From Candidatus Ribeiella danica (GTDB lineage Bacteria > Chloroflexota > Chloroflexia > Chloroflexales > Roseiflexaceae): 64,000 bases of DNA. Positions 52,614 to 60,575 of this stretch are shown one piece after another (position 1 is the stretch's first letter; each line of letters opens with the position of its first letter). The DNA lies in contig JADKFS010000001.1 in NCBI GenBank assembly GCA_016717335.1, positions 434,001 through 498,000 of the forward strand, read 5' to 3'. The translations under genes and the position numbers were made by a program. The notes beneath the pieces are model-generated. The model saw nothing but the letters and a program-made list of their open reading frames with translations, did no database searches and had not been told where the DNA came from.

Positions 52614-55562
52614 ATGGAGTCTCTGGTATCTTTTGGCGAGTGGCTCAGTCAGCGCCGCAAGACTCTGCGCCTGTCGCGCACGGAGCTGGCGCACGACGCC
52701 GGCTGCGCCGTGGTAACGCTGCGCAAGGTCGAGGCCGACGAGCGCCGCCCCTCCGTGCAGATCGCCAAGCGACTCGCGCCCCTGCTGCAGCTGCCCTCGA
52801 CGGTGCAGGCCACATTTGTGGCCGTGGCGCGTGGCGAGCTAGCAGTCGAGCAGCTCCCGCCGCCCGATCTGTTGCAGACGCACGGGACGCCACAGCCCGG
52901 CACCCACCCGCGGCATAACCTCCCGATCCACCCGACCGCCCTGATCGGCCGCGCGGCCGACGTTGCGGCGGTGGTGGCCATGCTGGAGCGGCCCGACGTC
53001 CGTCTGCTCACACTCACCGGGCCTGGTGGGGTCGGCAAGACTCGCCTGGGCTTCCAGGTTGCCGGAGAGCTGCTCGACAATTTTGCGGACGGGGTGCTCG
53101 CGGTGCATCTGGCGCCTATCCGGGACCCCGAGCTGGTCATCCCGACGATCATGCGGGCATTTGGGGTCAGCGGGTCCGCCGCCGAGCCGCCGCTCGCGCG
53201 GCTCGGCACGTATCTGCGCGCCAAGCACATGCTGCTCGTGCTCGATAACTTCGAGCAGGTGCTGCCGGCCGCCGCCGCGCTGGCAGAGGTGCTGGCGGCC
53301 ACACCGCAGATCAAGCTCCTGGTGACCAGCCGGGCCGCGCTGCACCTCGCGGGCGAGCACGAGTACCGCGTGGCGCCGCTCGCGCTGCCCCCGCCCGCGC
53401 CGGCGCCCACGCTGGATGAGCTGGCCGCGTCCCCGGCGGTGGCCCTGTTCATCCAGCGCGCCCAGGCCACCAGGCCGAGCTTCGCCCTGATGCCCGAGAC
53501 CGCGCCGGCGATCGCGGAGATCTGCCGGCGCGTGGATGGGCTCCCGCTGGCGATCGAGCTGGCCGCCGCGCGAGTCAAGCTGCTCCCGCCGCCGCTCCTG
53601 CTGCGGCGGCTGGACCCGCGGCTGCCGCTGCTGACCGGCGGGTCGCGCGATCTCCCGGCCCGCCATCAGACCCTGCGCAGCACGCTCGACTGGAGCTACC
53701 AGCTGCTGGACCAGCCCGGCCAGGTCCTCTTCCGACGCCTGGCGGTCTTCGTCGGCGGCTGCGCGCTCGAAGCGGCCGAGGCCATTGCGGCGTTGGGCGT
53801 TGACACGCCCCAACGTTCCAACGTTCCAACGTTCCAACGTTCCAACGTATTGGATGGGCTGACCGAGCTTGTCGATCACAGCCTGCTGCGACAGGTTGAG
53901 GAGGGCGCCGGCGAGCCGCGCTTCGTCATGCTCGAGACGATTCGGGAGTACGCGGCGGAGCGGCTCGAGGCGAGCGGCGAGGCGCCAGAGCTGCGGCGCC
54001 AGCACGCCGGCTACTACCTCGCGCTCGCCGAGCAGGCCGAGCCGGAGCTGCGCGGCCCGGACTCGCGCGCCTGGCTGGACCGGCTGGAGCTGGAGCACCC
54101 CAACCTGCGCGCGGCGCTGGAGTGGTCGGTCGCGCGGGGTGAGCTGGACGCCGTCGCCCGGCTCGCGGCGGCGCTTGGCAGATTCTGGGACGTGCGTAAC
54201 CATCACCACGAAGGGCGCGACTGGCTGGCGACGGCACTGGCCCACGCCATGGCCGTCACACCCGAGGCGCACGCCAAGGCGCTGCTCGCCGCCGGCTGGC
54301 TGGCGCGCGCACAGCACGACCAGGCCGCGGCCATCCCGCTGCTGGAGCGAAGTGTGGCGGCGTACCGGCAGCTGGGCGACGAGCGCGAATTGGCTGCCGC
54401 GCTGACCGAGCTGGGCTGGGCGATCGCGTGGTTCCGCGGCGACATGACACACGCCGCGCCGCTGCTGCAGGAGGGGCTGGCCCTGCACCGCGCGTGCGGC
54501 GATCAGTATGGCCTCGCCTGGGCGCTGCACGCGCTCGGCTGGATCGAGCTGCACCACCACAGAAACCTGCCCGTCGCGCGCGCCCTCAACGCCGAGAGCC
54601 TGGCGCTGCGTCGTAAGATCGGGTACACGCGTGATATTGCCTGGTCGCTCAGTGCGCTGGGCTCGATCGCCAGCGCCCAGTGCGCATACGCCGAGGCGCG
54701 CGCGCTGCACGAGGAGCAGCTGGCGATCGAGCGATCGCTGAACCACCGGCAGGGGATCGCCGGGGCGCTGTGGTTCCTCGGGAAGGTCGCATACTTGCAA
54801 GGCGACTACGGCGATGCGCGCGCGCTCTACGCCGAGAGCCTGGCGCTGGCCCGCGAGTCGGTCAGCACATTCCACGTAAGCATGGTGCTCATGGCGCTGG
54901 CCGAGATAGCGCGCGACCAGGACGAGCACACCCAAGCCACGCTGCTGCTGGACGAGGCGCTGGAGCTGGGAGATAAGCTCGACAATAGCTTCATACTTGC
55001 TCGCGTTCGGTATCTGCAGGGGCAGGTGGCCTACGACCGGGGCGCGCTCACGCAAGCGGAAGCTTGCTACGCCGAGAGCCTGGCGACATTTCAGGAGCTT
55101 GGCGTGCGCGTGGACGCCGCGTGGGCGCGCGCGAGGCTGGCGCTGGTCGTCCATCAGCAGGGCAACCCGGCGCAAGCGGCGTCGATGCTGCAAGAGAGCC
55201 TAACCGAGTTCCACCAGCTCACAGTCCCACACGCCGTGGCCTGGTGCTTGGAGATCCTGGCCCCATTGCTCGTGGCACAGGGCAAACATCCGGCTCGCGC
55301 GCTGCGGCTATTTGGTGCGGCGGAGACACTGCGCGCCACACTGGCGATCGGCCGCCCGCCAGTCGAGCAGGCTCCCTACGCCATAGCGGTGGCGGCGGCG
55401 CGCGCGGAGCTGGACGGGACGACCGGCGCGCTGGCATGGGCCACGGGGCGCGCCATGCCGACGGCGTGGGCGGTCGCGGCGGCGCTCGCCGACCCGGACA
55501 ATGGACTCGATTGCGCGGCCGACGCGCCGGAGGCCCCCCTGTGCCTGGCGCTGTACGGCTAG
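52614..55562 (+). CDS. XRE-type/NB-ARC/TPR regulator
   Basis: 982 residues. The N-terminal helix-turn-helix (about residues 5-65) is of the Cro/CI kind: LSRTELAHDAGCAVVTLRKVE. An NB-ARC/AAA-type ATPase follows, with GPGGVGKTRL (Walker A, about residue 140), LLVLDNFEQV (Walker B), LLVTSRA (sensor) and GLPLAIELAAARVK. A winged-helix region then precedes about ten TPR-like repeats with recurring YAESLAL. This is the layout of MalT/AfsR-like STAND regulators, which switch state on ligand binding. At 53811-53849 the gene contains an octamer repeat that codes for TPQRSNVPTFQRSNV in the linker after the ATPase. It is divergent from the response regulator. Confidence 0.9.
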   Translation: MESLVSFGEWLSQRRKTLRLSRTELAHDAGCAVVTLRKVEADERRPSVQIAKRLAPLLQLPSTVQATFVAVARGELAVEQLPPPDLLQTHGTPQPGTHPRHNLPIHPTALIGRAADVAAVVAMLERPDVRLLTLTGPGGVGKTRLGFQVAGELLDNFADGVLAVHLAPIRDPELVIPTIMRAFGVSGSAAEPPLARLGTYLRAKHMLLVLDNFEQVLPAAAALAEVLAATPQIKLLVTSRAALHLAGEHEYRVAPLALPPPAPAPTLDELAASPAVALFIQRAQATRPSFALMPETAPAIAEICRRVDGLPLAIELAAARVKLLPPPLLLRRLDPRLPLLTGGSRDLPARHQTLRSTLDWSYQLLDQPGQVLFRRLAVFVGGCALEAAEAIAALGVDTPQRSNVPTFQRSNVLDGLTELVDHSLLRQVEEGAGEPRFVMLETIREYAAERLEASGEAPELRRQHAGYYLALAEQAEPELRGPDSRAWLDRLELEHPNLRAALEWSVARGELDAVARLAAALGRFWDVRNHHHEGRDWLATALAHAMAVTPEAHAKALLAAGWLARAQHDQAAAIPLLERSVAAYRQLGDERELAAALTELGWAIAWFRGDMTHAAPLLQEGLALHRACGDQYGLAWALHALGWIELHHHRNLPVARALNAESLALRRKIGYTRDIAWSLSALGSIASAQCAYAEARALHEEQLAIERSLNHRQGIAGALWFLGKVAYLQGDYGDARALYAESLALARESVSTFHVSMVLMALAEIARDQDEHTQATLLLDEALELGDKLDNSFILARVRYLQGQVAYDRGALTQAEACYAESLATFQELGVRVDAAWARARLALVVHQQGNPAQAASMLQESLTEFHQLTVPHAVAWCLEILAPLLVAQGKHPARALRLFGAAETLRATLAIGRPPVEQAPYAIAVAAARAELDGTTGALAWATGRAMPTAWAVAAALADPDNGLDCAADAPEAPLCLALYG
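53811..53849 (+). repeat. Octamer tandem repeat (CAACGTTC, 4 full copies plus part) inside a coding sequence
   Basis: Four exact CAACGTTC units and a partial fifth. The unit length of eight is not a multiple of three, so gain or loss of one unit would shift the reading frame of the regulator. Confidence 0.95.
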
Positions 55563-55595
55563 TGGGTCACTTGCTCTGCATATCGGCATTCGGTT

Positions 55596-55640
55596 GCTGT
55601 TGCATGTTGGCAGGTTGAACGTTCAACGTCCCAACGTGCA
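55596..55640. repeat. AACGTT-type short repeat after the regulator gene
   Basis: GGTTGAACGTTCAACGTCCC with flanking GTTGC/CAACGTGC forms a short inverted repeat with the same AACGTT core as 53811. It lies between the regulator and the convergent histidine kinase. Confidence 0.55.
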
Positions 55641-55714
55641 GCGGTGAGCTTGAATGGCGATGCACATCACAAACGACCCGCTACTACAGATCGAGGGATA
55701 TTGGTTGGGCTGCG

Positions 55715-57730
55715 CTAGGAATCCGGGAGCAGCAGCGTGAAGGTGCTGCCGAGGCCATGCGTGCTCTGGACGACAATCTGGCCGCCCAGTAGCTGCGCCA
55801 GCTGAAGCGAGAGCCGCAGCCCCAGCCCGGTCCCCTCGCGGCGCCGCACGTCGGCGTCACCGCCCCGCTCGAACGCCTGGAACAGACGCGCATGATCCTC
55901 GGGCGTGATGCCGATGCCGGTATCCACGACGCGGATGACCGTGCACGGGCGCCCATCCACCGGCTCGCGCGCCAGCGTGACGCGCACCTCGCCCTGGTCG
56001 GTGAACTTGATCGCGTTGTTCACCAGATTGATCACGATCTGGCTGAGCGCGCGCTGGTCGGTCCGCAGAACCACCGGCTCAGCCGGGGCGTCCAGCGTGA
56101 AGTGCAGACCCTTCTGAGCCGCCAGCGGGCGCAGGCTCGCCGCCACCTCGCCGAGCACATCCTGGCAGACGACCGGCTGGAGCTGCACCTCAAGCTTGCC
56201 CGCCTCGATCTTGGTCAGGTCCAGCAGATCGCTGATCAGCGCCAGCAGGTGCTGCGCGTTAGTGTGGACAATCGTCAGCTGCTTGGTCTGGTCGGCGGTC
56301 AGCGGGCCGGGCAGCTTCATCAGCAGCATGCTGGTGAAGCCGATCACCGCGTTCAAGGGCGTGCGCAGCTCGTGGCTCATGTTCGCGAGGAAGTCGCTCT
56401 TGGCGCGGCTGGCGCGCTCGGCCGCCTCGCGGGCCGACCGCAGGTCGACGAACAGGCGCGCGTTCTCGATCGCCAGACCGGCGCGGGCGGCCATGTCCTC
56501 CAGGAAGACCTGGTCGTCGTGGGTGTACGGCAGCGCCGGCCGGCTGCGCGCCAGGCTCAGCGTGCCGAGGATGCGATCGCGCGAGCGCAGCGGCACGATC
56601 AGCAGGCTGGCGGCGTCGATGCGGTCGAGGTAGCTCGGGTGCTCGGGCCGCGCCTGGGCGCGACGCAGCTCCGGCGACACGACCGGCACGAGCAGCGCCG
56701 CGCCCGTCTGCGCAACCTGCCCGGCGACCCCCTCGCCGACCGGGTAGGGCGACTCGTCTGTCAGCGCGTGCGGCAGGGCAGGGCGCGCCGGGTCGGCGTC
56801 GTAGATCGCCTGCGTCTCCAGCCAGCGCCCGTCGGCCGAGATCGTCGCGACCAGCGAGGTATCGCCCGTCAGCTCGGCGATGCGCCTGGCGATCGTATCG
56901 AAGAGCGGCTGGAGCCGCGGGCCGGTCTCGGCCAGCGCGTGCGACAGCTCGGCCAGGGCCGTCGCGCGGGTGGCATACGCGCGGATCTGCGCCTCGAGCA
57001 GCGCGCGCTCGGCGATCTCGATCTGCAGCTCGGCGTTCGCGCGGGCGAGCGCCGCGGTGCGATCGGCCACGCGCTGCTCCAGCTCTTCGTTCAGCCGGTG
57101 CACCTCAGCCTCGGCCCGCTTGCGCTCGGTGATGTCGAACATGATCGAGAGGACGCACGAATCGCCGCCGACCTCGATCGGCTCGTTCGACAGCAGCAGG
57201 TCGAGCAGCGCGCCCGAGCGCGCCCGCAGCGTGGCCTCGTAGCCGTGCAGCGCGCGATGCTCCCGCAGGCGCCGCAGGATCTCCTCGGGCGCGGTGGGCG
57301 CGGGGAAGACGTTCAGGCGATGCGCGGTGCTGCCGATCACCTCGTCGCGGCTGTAGCCGAACATCCGCTCATAGCCCTCGTTGACGTCGATGACCTGCCC
57401 GTCGGACAGGCGCGTGAACGCCATCGCGGCCGGGTTGGCGTGAAACGCCTTGGCGAAGCGCTCCTCAGACTGGCGCAGCGCGTCCTCGGCCTGCCTGCGG
57501 ATGTCGACCTCCCCCAGCAGGCGCTGCAGCTGGTCGCGCAGCATGACGTAGAGCGCCAGCGTCGTCACAATCACGAACGCCCAACCTTTGTACGTCTGCA
57601 GCTGGGCGACGGCGGTTGGATTGGTGACGACGGCGTCCAGCACGCGGTCAGAGAGGAGAATCCATACGCCCGCCACAAGCCCGTAGCGCAAGCTCGTGCC
57701 GAGAGCCATACGGGCCGCCTGGTTTTGCAT
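55715..57730 (-). CDS. Sensor histidine kinase with PAS and GAF domains
   Basis: 671 residues. AGGAG precedes the ATG at 57730. Two N-terminal membrane helices (about residues 14-30 and 46-64) flank a short loop. A PAS domain follows (about 88-205, ending FDITERKRAEAEV), then a coiled coil (LNEELEQRVADRTAALARANAEL), then a GAF domain (about 265-420). HisKA has SHELRTPLNAVIGF with the phosphoacceptor His near residue 450. The ATPase has NLVNNAIKF (N box), VVDTGIGI (G1) and GTGLGLRLS (G2). It lacks a receiver domain. It is convergent with the NB-ARC/TPR regulator. The LuxR-type regulator at 51487 is a possible partner. Confidence 0.94.
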   Translation of the reverse strand: MQNQAARMALGTSLRYGLVAGVWILLSDRVLDAVVTNPTAVAQLQTYKGWAFVIVTTLALYVMLRDQLQRLLGEVDIRRQAEDALRQSEERFAKAFHANPAAMAFTRLSDGQVIDVNEGYERMFGYSRDEVIGSTAHRLNVFPAPTAPEEILRRLREHRALHGYEATLRARSGALLDLLLSNEPIEVGGDSCVLSIMFDITERKRAEAEVHRLNEELEQRVADRTAALARANAELQIEIAERALLEAQIRAYATRATALAELSHALAETGPRLQPLFDTIARRIAELTGDTSLVATISADGRWLETQAIYDADPARPALPHALTDESPYPVGEGVAGQVAQTGAALLVPVVSPELRRAQARPEHPSYLDRIDAASLLIVPLRSRDRILGTLSLARSRPALPYTHDDQVFLEDMAARAGLAIENARLFVDLRSAREAAERASRAKSDFLANMSHELRTPLNAVIGFTSMLLMKLPGPLTADQTKQLTIVHTNAQHLLALISDLLDLTKIEAGKLEVQLQPVVCQDVLGEVAASLRPLAAQKGLHFTLDAPAEPVVLRTDQRALSQIVINLVNNAIKFTDQGEVRVTLAREPVDGRPCTVIRVVDTGIGITPEDHARLFQAFERGGDADVRRREGTGLGLRLSLQLAQLLGGQIVVQSTHGLGSTFTLLLPDS

Positions 57731-57854
57731 GTAGTGCTCCTATAGCGCGGCCATCGGTGGCGCCGCCTGGGGTGCGCTCGAGTGCTGCCCAGCGCAGTGG
57801 CAAGCATCAAGCGTAGTGTAGCACAACTTGTGCGTGGCGTACCGCCAGCCTTCT

Positions 57855-58362
57855 CCGGGGCGCTGCGCCCCCGGCCCCCGCCGTCACCGTGTCACCGTGT
57901 CACCGTGTCACCGTGTCACCGGGGCGCTGCGCCCCCGGCCCCCCGCCCGGGGGAACCCACGCCGGTTCAGGCGGCTGCGCCAAGTTTCTTCCGGGGCGCT
58001 GCGCCCCCGGCCCCCCGCCCGGGGGAACCCGCGCCGGTTCAGGCGGCTGCGCCAAGTTTCTTCCGGGGCGCTGCGCCCCCGGCCCCCCGCCCGGGGGAAC
58101 CCGCGCGGGTTCCCCCGGGCCCCCTCCGGCAACTGATGCAGTACCAATTTCATTCGTGGTGGCACATGCCTGGCACGATTCCGATCGGACGAGTTGTCTC
58201 TCTACGCGTGTGGATTCAGCTGGGCATGCGCATCAAGCCTCGCAAATGAGGCGGCATCATTTTGGGGTCCAGGGGCGCAAGCCCCGGCCGGGGGGCGGCG
58301 GGGGTGGCGGCCCACCCCCGCCCGCGGGGGTGCGGGGGGCGCGCAGCCCCCCGAACAAGCCG
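57855..58362 (+). repeat. GC-rich dispersed element, copy D (expanded)
   Basis: It contains the same parts as copies B and C, with an octamer run GTCACCGT (57883-57920, four full copies and a partial fifth) inserted after the first unit. A 72-base unit is then repeated (starts at 57921, 57993 and 58065). The distal part keeps GGCATGCGCATCAAGCCTCG and the CCCCGGCCGGGG palindrome, then becomes very G-rich. It fills most of the 760-base gap before the BrkB gene, which has no other gene. Confidence 0.8.
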
Positions 58363-58492
58363 AGCGGGGGCACGGGGGCGCGCAGCCCCCCGCCAGCGCG
58401 GGGGCGCGCTACTTGCATAAAAAAGCCCTCCATATACGAGCCGCAAGGCAAACAGCCAGGCCACACTGGAGAAGAGAGGGGCGGCGCAGCCC

Positions 58493-59512
58493 ATGAAGCC
58501 GATCACTATCTGGGAGCTGCTCAAAGAGACCGCGCTGGCGTGGCGCGACCATAAGGCCCAGCGGCTCGCGGCGGCGCTGGCCTACTACACGATGTTCTCG
58601 CTCGCGCCGCTGCTGATCATCCTGATCGGCGCCGCCGACTACGTCGCCGGGGCGCCGACGGCCGAGCGCCAGATCCTCGCGGAGGTCCAGTCGACGATCG
58701 GCGCGCAGGGCGCCCAGGCCCTGCAGACGCTGCTCGCCGGCGTGCGCGCGCCCACGCCGGACGCGCTCACGGCCACGATCGGCGGCGTGGCGCTGCTGTT
58801 CGGCGCGTCGGCAATGTTCAACCACCTCAAGGACTCGCTCAACACGATCTGGGGCGTGGCGCGCCGGCCCGGCCACGGCGTGCGCGGATTCGCGATCGAT
58901 CGGCTGCTGGCGTTCGCCATGGTCCTAGCGACGGCGGTCGTCTCGCTGATCTCGCTGATCGTGAGCGCCGGCCTCGCGCGCGCCGGCGCGGCCCTGGCCG
59001 TGTGGCTCTCGGGCGTGCCGCCGGCCTACGCCATGAGCCTCGCGCACATCACAATCTCCTGGCTGGTCTTGACACTCCTGTTCGCTGTGCTGTATAAACT
59101 GCTGCCAGATACGCTGATCGCCTGGCGCGACGTCTGGGTCGGCGCGGCGATGACCGCGGCGCTGTTCGTCGCCGGCCAGCGGCTGATCGGCCTGTACCTG
59201 CGCGAGAGCCCGATCGGCTCGGGCTACGGCGTGGCCGGCGCGCTGATCGTCGTCCTGGTCTGGGTCTACTGCTCGGCCATGCTGCTCTTCTTTGGGGCCG
59301 AGCTGACCAGGGCGTACGCCAACCGCTACGGCTCGCGCGTCACGCCTGCCACGTACGCCGTCGACCTGACGACCCAGGCGCGCGCGATACAGGGCCTGCT
59401 GCGCGCCGAGGAGCTGGCTACGACGCCGCTCGAGCGGGGCGAGCCGGCATCCGACGACGAAGGAGGGGACGATGAACGAGGTGCGGATTTCGAGCTGGAA
59501 CGAGCTCAATGA
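58493..59512 (+). CDS. YihY/BrkB-family inner membrane protein
   Basis: 339 residues, start at 58493 with GAGAGGGG upstream. The conserved opening KETALAWRDHKAQRLAAALAYYTMFSLAPLLIIL is the YihY/BrkB signature. About six membrane helices follow, with FGASAMFNHLKDSLNTIWGV, LLPDTLIAWRDVWVGAAMTA and GYGVAGALIVVLVWVYCSAM. The function of the family is not settled (older names tie it to virulence or RNase BN, the latter being disproved). The last 50 residues are soluble and acidic. The final 41 bases overlap the start of the FRG-domain gene, so the two are co-expressed. Confidence 0.92.
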   Translation: MKPITIWELLKETALAWRDHKAQRLAAALAYYTMFSLAPLLIILIGAADYVAGAPTAERQILAEVQSTIGAQGAQALQTLLAGVRAPTPDALTATIGGVALLFGASAMFNHLKDSLNTIWGVARRPGHGVRGFAIDRLLAFAMVLATAVVSLISLIVSAGLARAGAALAVWLSGVPPAYAMSLAHITISWLVLTLLFAVLYKLLPDTLIAWRDVWVGAAMTAALFVAGQRLIGLYLRESPIGSGYGVAGALIVVLVWVYCSAMLLFFGAELTRAYANRYGSRVTPATYAVDLTTQARAIQGLLRAEELATTPLERGEPASDDEGGDDERGADFELERAQ

Positions 59513-60275
59513 ATGCCTCTACGAGGGGTCGTGGCAGCAGCCGCTTGGCCGCTTTCGCGCCAGGTACGCGTTTCGCGGGATGCAGGACGCCAGCTTCGAC
59601 CTGCGCACCAGCCTGGTGCGGCTCGGCGGCAGCTACCGCCAGCTCGAGTCGCACCTGCTGCGCAACTTCCGCAAGTACGCCCAGCGCAGCTCCGTGCCGG
59701 GCGACTCGGTGTGGAACTGGATGGCGGTCGCGCAGCACCACGGCCTGCCGACCCGCCTGCTCGACTGCACCTACTCGCCTTACGTCGCGCTGCACTTCAC
59801 CGCCCAGGATATCGCGGCGTTCGGAACCGACGGCGTGATCTGGTGCATCAACTACGCCGAGACCAACCGCTACCTGCCCGGCCGGCTCCAGGAGATCCTC
59901 AAGGAGGAGAACGAGAGCGTCTTCACCGCCGAGATGCTCAGCCGCGCGGCCGGCTCGATCGAGGCGTTCGACAAGCTGTCGTCCGAGCCGTTCGTCGCGT
60001 TCTTCGAGCCGCCGTCGCTCGACGACCGGATCGTTAACCAGTTCGCGCTCTTCTGTCTTATGTCAAGCGCAGCCGCGCGCCTGGACGACTGGTTGGCCGA
60101 GCGGCCGGAGACCTGCCGCAAGATCATCATCCCGACGGAGCTCAAGTGGGAGATCCGCGACAAGCTCGACCAGGCGAACGTGACCGAGCGCGTGCTGTTC
60201 CCCGGCCTAGACGGCCTGAGCCGCTGGCTGACGCGCTACTACAGTCCGCGCAACCCCGACGCTCCCCGAGGGTGA
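59472..60275 (+). CDS. FRG-domain protein
   Basis: 267 residues. The ATG at 59472 has GGAGGGG upstream and lies inside the 3' end of the BrkB gene. The FRG domain begins with the defining motif YAFRGMQD near residue 32 and continues with DLRTSLVRL, WNWMAVAQHHGLPTRLLDCT and YSPYVALHFTAQ. The GLPTRLLDxT-SPxVALxFA stretch is the most conserved part of the family. FRG proteins occur near phage-defence and toxin genes, but the biochemical activity is unproven. The C-terminal part contains IIIPTELKWEIRDKLDQANV, a typical FRG ending. No signal peptide is present. Confidence 0.9.
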   Translation: MNEVRISSWNELNECLYEGSWQQPLGRFRARYAFRGMQDASFDLRTSLVRLGGSYRQLESHLLRNFRKYAQRSSVPGDSVWNWMAVAQHHGLPTRLLDCTYSPYVALHFTAQDIAAFGTDGVIWCINYAETNRYLPGRLQEILKEENESVFTAEMLSRAAGSIEAFDKLSSEPFVAFFEPPSLDDRIVNQFALFCLMSSAAARLDDWLAERPETCRKIIIPTELKWEIRDKLDQANVTERVLFPGLDGLSRWLTRYYSPRNPDAPRG

Positions 60276-60339
60276 CGTATTTTTTCGCCGCCGCACGCCG
60301 GCGGGCTGATGATCGTTAAGAAATAGTTTCGGTATGGGG

Positions 60340-60460
60340 CACGCCGGCGGGCTGAAGCCCGCGGCTCGCCCTACGAAGCCCGCGGCAGCGGGCTGGATCA
60401 GGCCGTGGCGACGGCCTTCGTACACGTAGCCCGCCCGTTGACGGGCCGGGCGGGCCAAGG
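60340..60460 (+). repeat. Dispersed intergenic repeat, copy 2
   Basis: CGGCGGGCTGAAGCCCGCGG, then CGAAGCCCGCGGCAGCGGGC, TGGATCAGGCC and CCCGTTGACGGGCCGGGC. Same order as the copy at 23165. It lies between the FRG and LLM genes. Confidence 0.7.
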
Positions 60461-60510
60461 GCGGGCCCGCCGTGCAAAAGCACACGTCACACCCGGACAA
60501 AGCAAAGGTC

Positions 60511-60538
60511 TTGACTTTTCGGCCGCCGTCTTTATACT
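60511..60538 (+). promoter_or_regulatory. Sigma-70 promoter of the LLM oxidoreductase gene
   Basis: TTGACT at 60511-60516 and TATACT at 60533-60538, 16 bases apart, about 38 bases before the start codon. Confidence 0.75.
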
Positions 60539-60575
60539 ACGGAGCGCAACAGAACGATACCATCGGAGCGCAGTG

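Noticed and set aside
53811..53849. Octamer array as a CRISPR
   Set aside because: Units of eight bases with no spacers. CRISPR repeats are 23-47 bases with unique spacers between them.
57855..58362. Open frames through the GC-rich element (Pro/Arg/Gly-rich translations)
   Set aside because: All frames stay open because of base composition. The same peptide words appear in every copy of the repeat, and no start has a binding site.
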